A DNA stretch of 47,784 nt from assembly GCA_027449125.1 (NCBI GenBank), contig DAIDME010000087.1, positions 1 to 47,784 of the forward strand. Direction: 5' to 3'. The number at the start of each line of letters is the position of its first letter. Position 1 is the stretch's first letter. The notes below the pieces were generated by a model, which was not told where the DNA came from, searched no databases, and was given only the letters and a program-made list of their open reading frames with translations. Positions 46,770 through 47,784 of the stretch are shown here, one piece after another. The position numbers and the translations under genes are program-made. Origin of the DNA: Solirubrobacterales bacterium (GTDB lineage: Bacteria > Actinomycetota > Thermoleophilia > Solirubrobacterales > Solirubrobacteraceae).

Positions 46770-46797
46770 ATTATACGTCTACGTAAATTTCTGTCAA
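46770..46797 (-). promoter_or_regulatory. Full-consensus sigma-70 promoter of the sigma factor gene
   Basis: On the minus strand TTGACA (46792-46797) and TATAAT (46770-46775) match the consensus exactly, with a 16-base spacer. The short AT-rich leader to the ATG at 46733 is unusual for this GC-rich window. High basal expression is expected. Confidence 0.88.
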
Positions 46798-46799
46798 GG

Positions 46800-47204
46800 T
46801 GCCGCGGTTCCTGCATGAGCCGCCCGGGCCTCTGCCAGTTCGCCCGCTGGACGGTGTTGGGCGCTGGTGTTGTGGGGCGCTGCTGGTCGCCCACAGCCAA
46901 TGCTTACCGCTTTGCCACCCAACAACACTCAACGCGCCACAGCGATGCGTAAGTCCTTGCTAAGAAGTGACGAAGTTCGTTTCTGCGAGCCAGGCCGGGA
47001 GATCGGCCGGCGGCGCTGAAACTGAACGGGCGGCCACCCGCCCGGCAGCTGCCTTGCAGGTTCTACACCGGCAGCCGCGAGGAGTTACTCGGGACGCGTG
47101 CCGGCGGCGCGGGTGGGTTGCGGCGGCGCGGGTGGGCGCCAGGGGGCGCGCGGGTGGGCGCGCGGGCGCGCGGACGCCGCTGCCAGCGCGTGGCGGCGCA
47201 GGCG
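46800..47204. other. Intergenic region, no gene recognised
   Basis: About 400 bases separate the sigma factor promoter from the ArsR-type gene. No coding frame or tRNA was found. There is a 7-bp hairpin at 47027-47044 and a G-rich stretch at 47099-47200 with repeated GCGCGGGTGGG-type blocks, which may form non-B DNA. It could hold the end of the ArsR transcript. Confidence 0.5.
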
Positions 47205-47525
47205 CTAGGCGCAGGCCCGGTGGCCGTCCACGTGCTGGAGCACGCAGTCGAGCAGGCCCGGGAAGCGCCCCTCCAGCTCCTCGCCGCGCAGCGAGACGAG
47301 CCGCTGGACGCCCTCGGTGCGGGTGTAGGTCAGACCGGCGTCGCGCAGAACCCGCAGGTGATGCGTGAGCGTGGACTTTGACACCGACACCTCGAGTCGC
47401 CCGCAAGAGAGCTCGTCGTGGCGCGCCAGCAGGCGCACGATCTCCAGCCGGACAGGGTCGCTCAGCGCGTGCAGCACGTCTGTGAGATCGAGCTGTTCGG
47501 GGTCGGGGTGTGCGATCACTCGCAT
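47205..47525 (-). CDS. ArsR/MarR-like winged-helix transcriptional regulator
   Basis: This is a 106-residue winged-helix DNA-binding protein. LTDVLHALSDPVRLEIVRLLARHDELS and STLTHHLRVLRDAGLTYTRTEG are typical ArsR features. No clear metal-binding Cys motif is seen in helix 3; single Cys lie near the C-terminus. ATG at 47525 is preferred over 47603 because the extra lead looks non-coding. Target and ligand are unknown. A 12-bp hairpin lies upstream. Confidence 0.85.
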   Translation of the reverse strand: MRVIAHPDPEQLDLTDVLHALSDPVRLEIVRLLARHDELSCGRLEVSVSKSTLTHHLRVLRDAGLTYTRTEGVQRLVSLRGEELEGRFPGLLDCVLQHVDGHRACA

Positions 47526-47673
47526 CTGACGCTCACGAAGCTGGGGCTGCGTGCCGACACGCGTGCTGAGGATAGCGTGCGGGCGTGGCGAGCCGGCGGG
47601 CACGCGGGCGCGGCTTCAGCGAATGACCACCGAGCGTCGGCCCACCGGTCAGCCGCGCCGGCGAAGGTATGGC

Positions 47674-47701
47674 CCAAACCCGGCAGATTTGCCGGGTTTG
47701 G
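47674..47701. terminator. 12-bp inverted repeat near window end
   Basis: CCAAACCCGGCA (47674-47685) and its inverse (47690-47701) pair around a 4-base loop. It could end a gene beyond the window or act as an operator for the ArsR gene. Confidence 0.5.
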
Positions 47702-47702
47702 C

Positions 47703-47784
47703 CCACCGGCGGGCGGGTTCGGGCGCGCGGCCGGCCACCGGCGGGCGGGTTCGGGCGGGCGGCCGGCCACCGGCGGGCGGGTTC
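47703..47784. repeat. 32-bp tandem repeat, cut by the window end
   Basis: The unit starting CCACCGGCGGGCGGGTTCGG begins at 47703, 47735 and 47767, the third copy being incomplete at the edge. Copies differ at only a few bases. It is probably intergenic, and the array may continue to the right. Confidence 0.8.

Noticed and set aside
47516-47770. Minus-strand frame across the 32-bp repeat
   Set aside because: Its Pro/Arg/Ala repeat is the translation of the tandem DNA repeat; no start or domain supports a gene.

Overview
The window is about 70% GC and tightly packed, with many GTG and TTG starts. Gene content points to an actinobacterium of the Thermoleophilia (Solirubrobacterales-like: Solirubrobacter, Conexibacter, Patulibacter). 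It combines actinobacterial-style genes (DrrAB-type ABC exporter, DUF1778-type and VapBC toxin-antitoxin pairs) with system I cytochrome c maturation genes (CcmABC), which most classical Actinobacteria lack. The taxonomic call is an inference from family content; no rRNA or tRNA gene was seen.

Layout. 1-5755 (minus): an AGE-family sugar isomerase cut by the window edge, an aldo/keto reductase, a DoxX protein, a luciferase-like monooxygenase and an SF2 helicase. 5823-7081 (plus): a rhodanese and MsrB, closed by a strong hairpin. 7142-10395 (minus): an OmpR-type two-component system and heme A synthase. 10410-13954 (minus): two sugar-nucleotide enzymes, a secreted glycosidase-like protein, Dtd and a GNAT enzyme. 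14159-18259 (plus): an acidic helicase and a secreted beta-propeller protein. 18268-27136 (minus): one long operon for tetrapyrrole synthesis and heme export (moaB, ccmABC, ccmD-like, hemA, hemC, cobA-hemD fusion, SAM hydrolase, birA, TauE-like permease), with nine junctions in a row overlapping by exactly 4 bases. 27204-28171 (minus): a stress/redox unit of thioredoxin, glutaredoxin and GroES.

From 28.5 to 40.2 kb the window is more accessory. It holds a decayed IS1182-family element (28523-30242), a glutaredoxin/GST-like protein, an operon of precorrin-2 dehydrogenase, MoaC and an unusual aminotransferase-SDR fusion protein, a MntA/HepT pair whose toxin is frameshifted, a GHKL-type ATPase that seems to have lost its N-terminus, a TacA antitoxin beside a broken TacT toxin, rarA, and an intact VapBC pair. 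The TacAT module lies between two direct copies of the rarA 3' end, which suggests an integration or duplication event.

40.2-47.8 kb returns to ordinary genes: a secreted NAGPA-domain protein, a DrrAB-type ABC exporter, a DUF1801 protein, an MFS transporter, a sigma-70 factor with an unusual region 4.2 behind a full-consensus promoter, an ArsR-type regulator, and a 32-bp tandem repeat running off the window end.

How parts fit together: HemA, HemC and HemD make uroporphyrinogen III; the SUMT half plus the separate precorrin-2 dehydrogenase (33544-34284) lead toward siroheme; CcmABC/D export or handle heme for c-type cytochromes; CtaA makes heme A for oxidases. No wholly new system is proven. 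The best candidates for new biology are the aminotransferase-SDR fusion and the rarA-flanked toxin-antitoxin islet.
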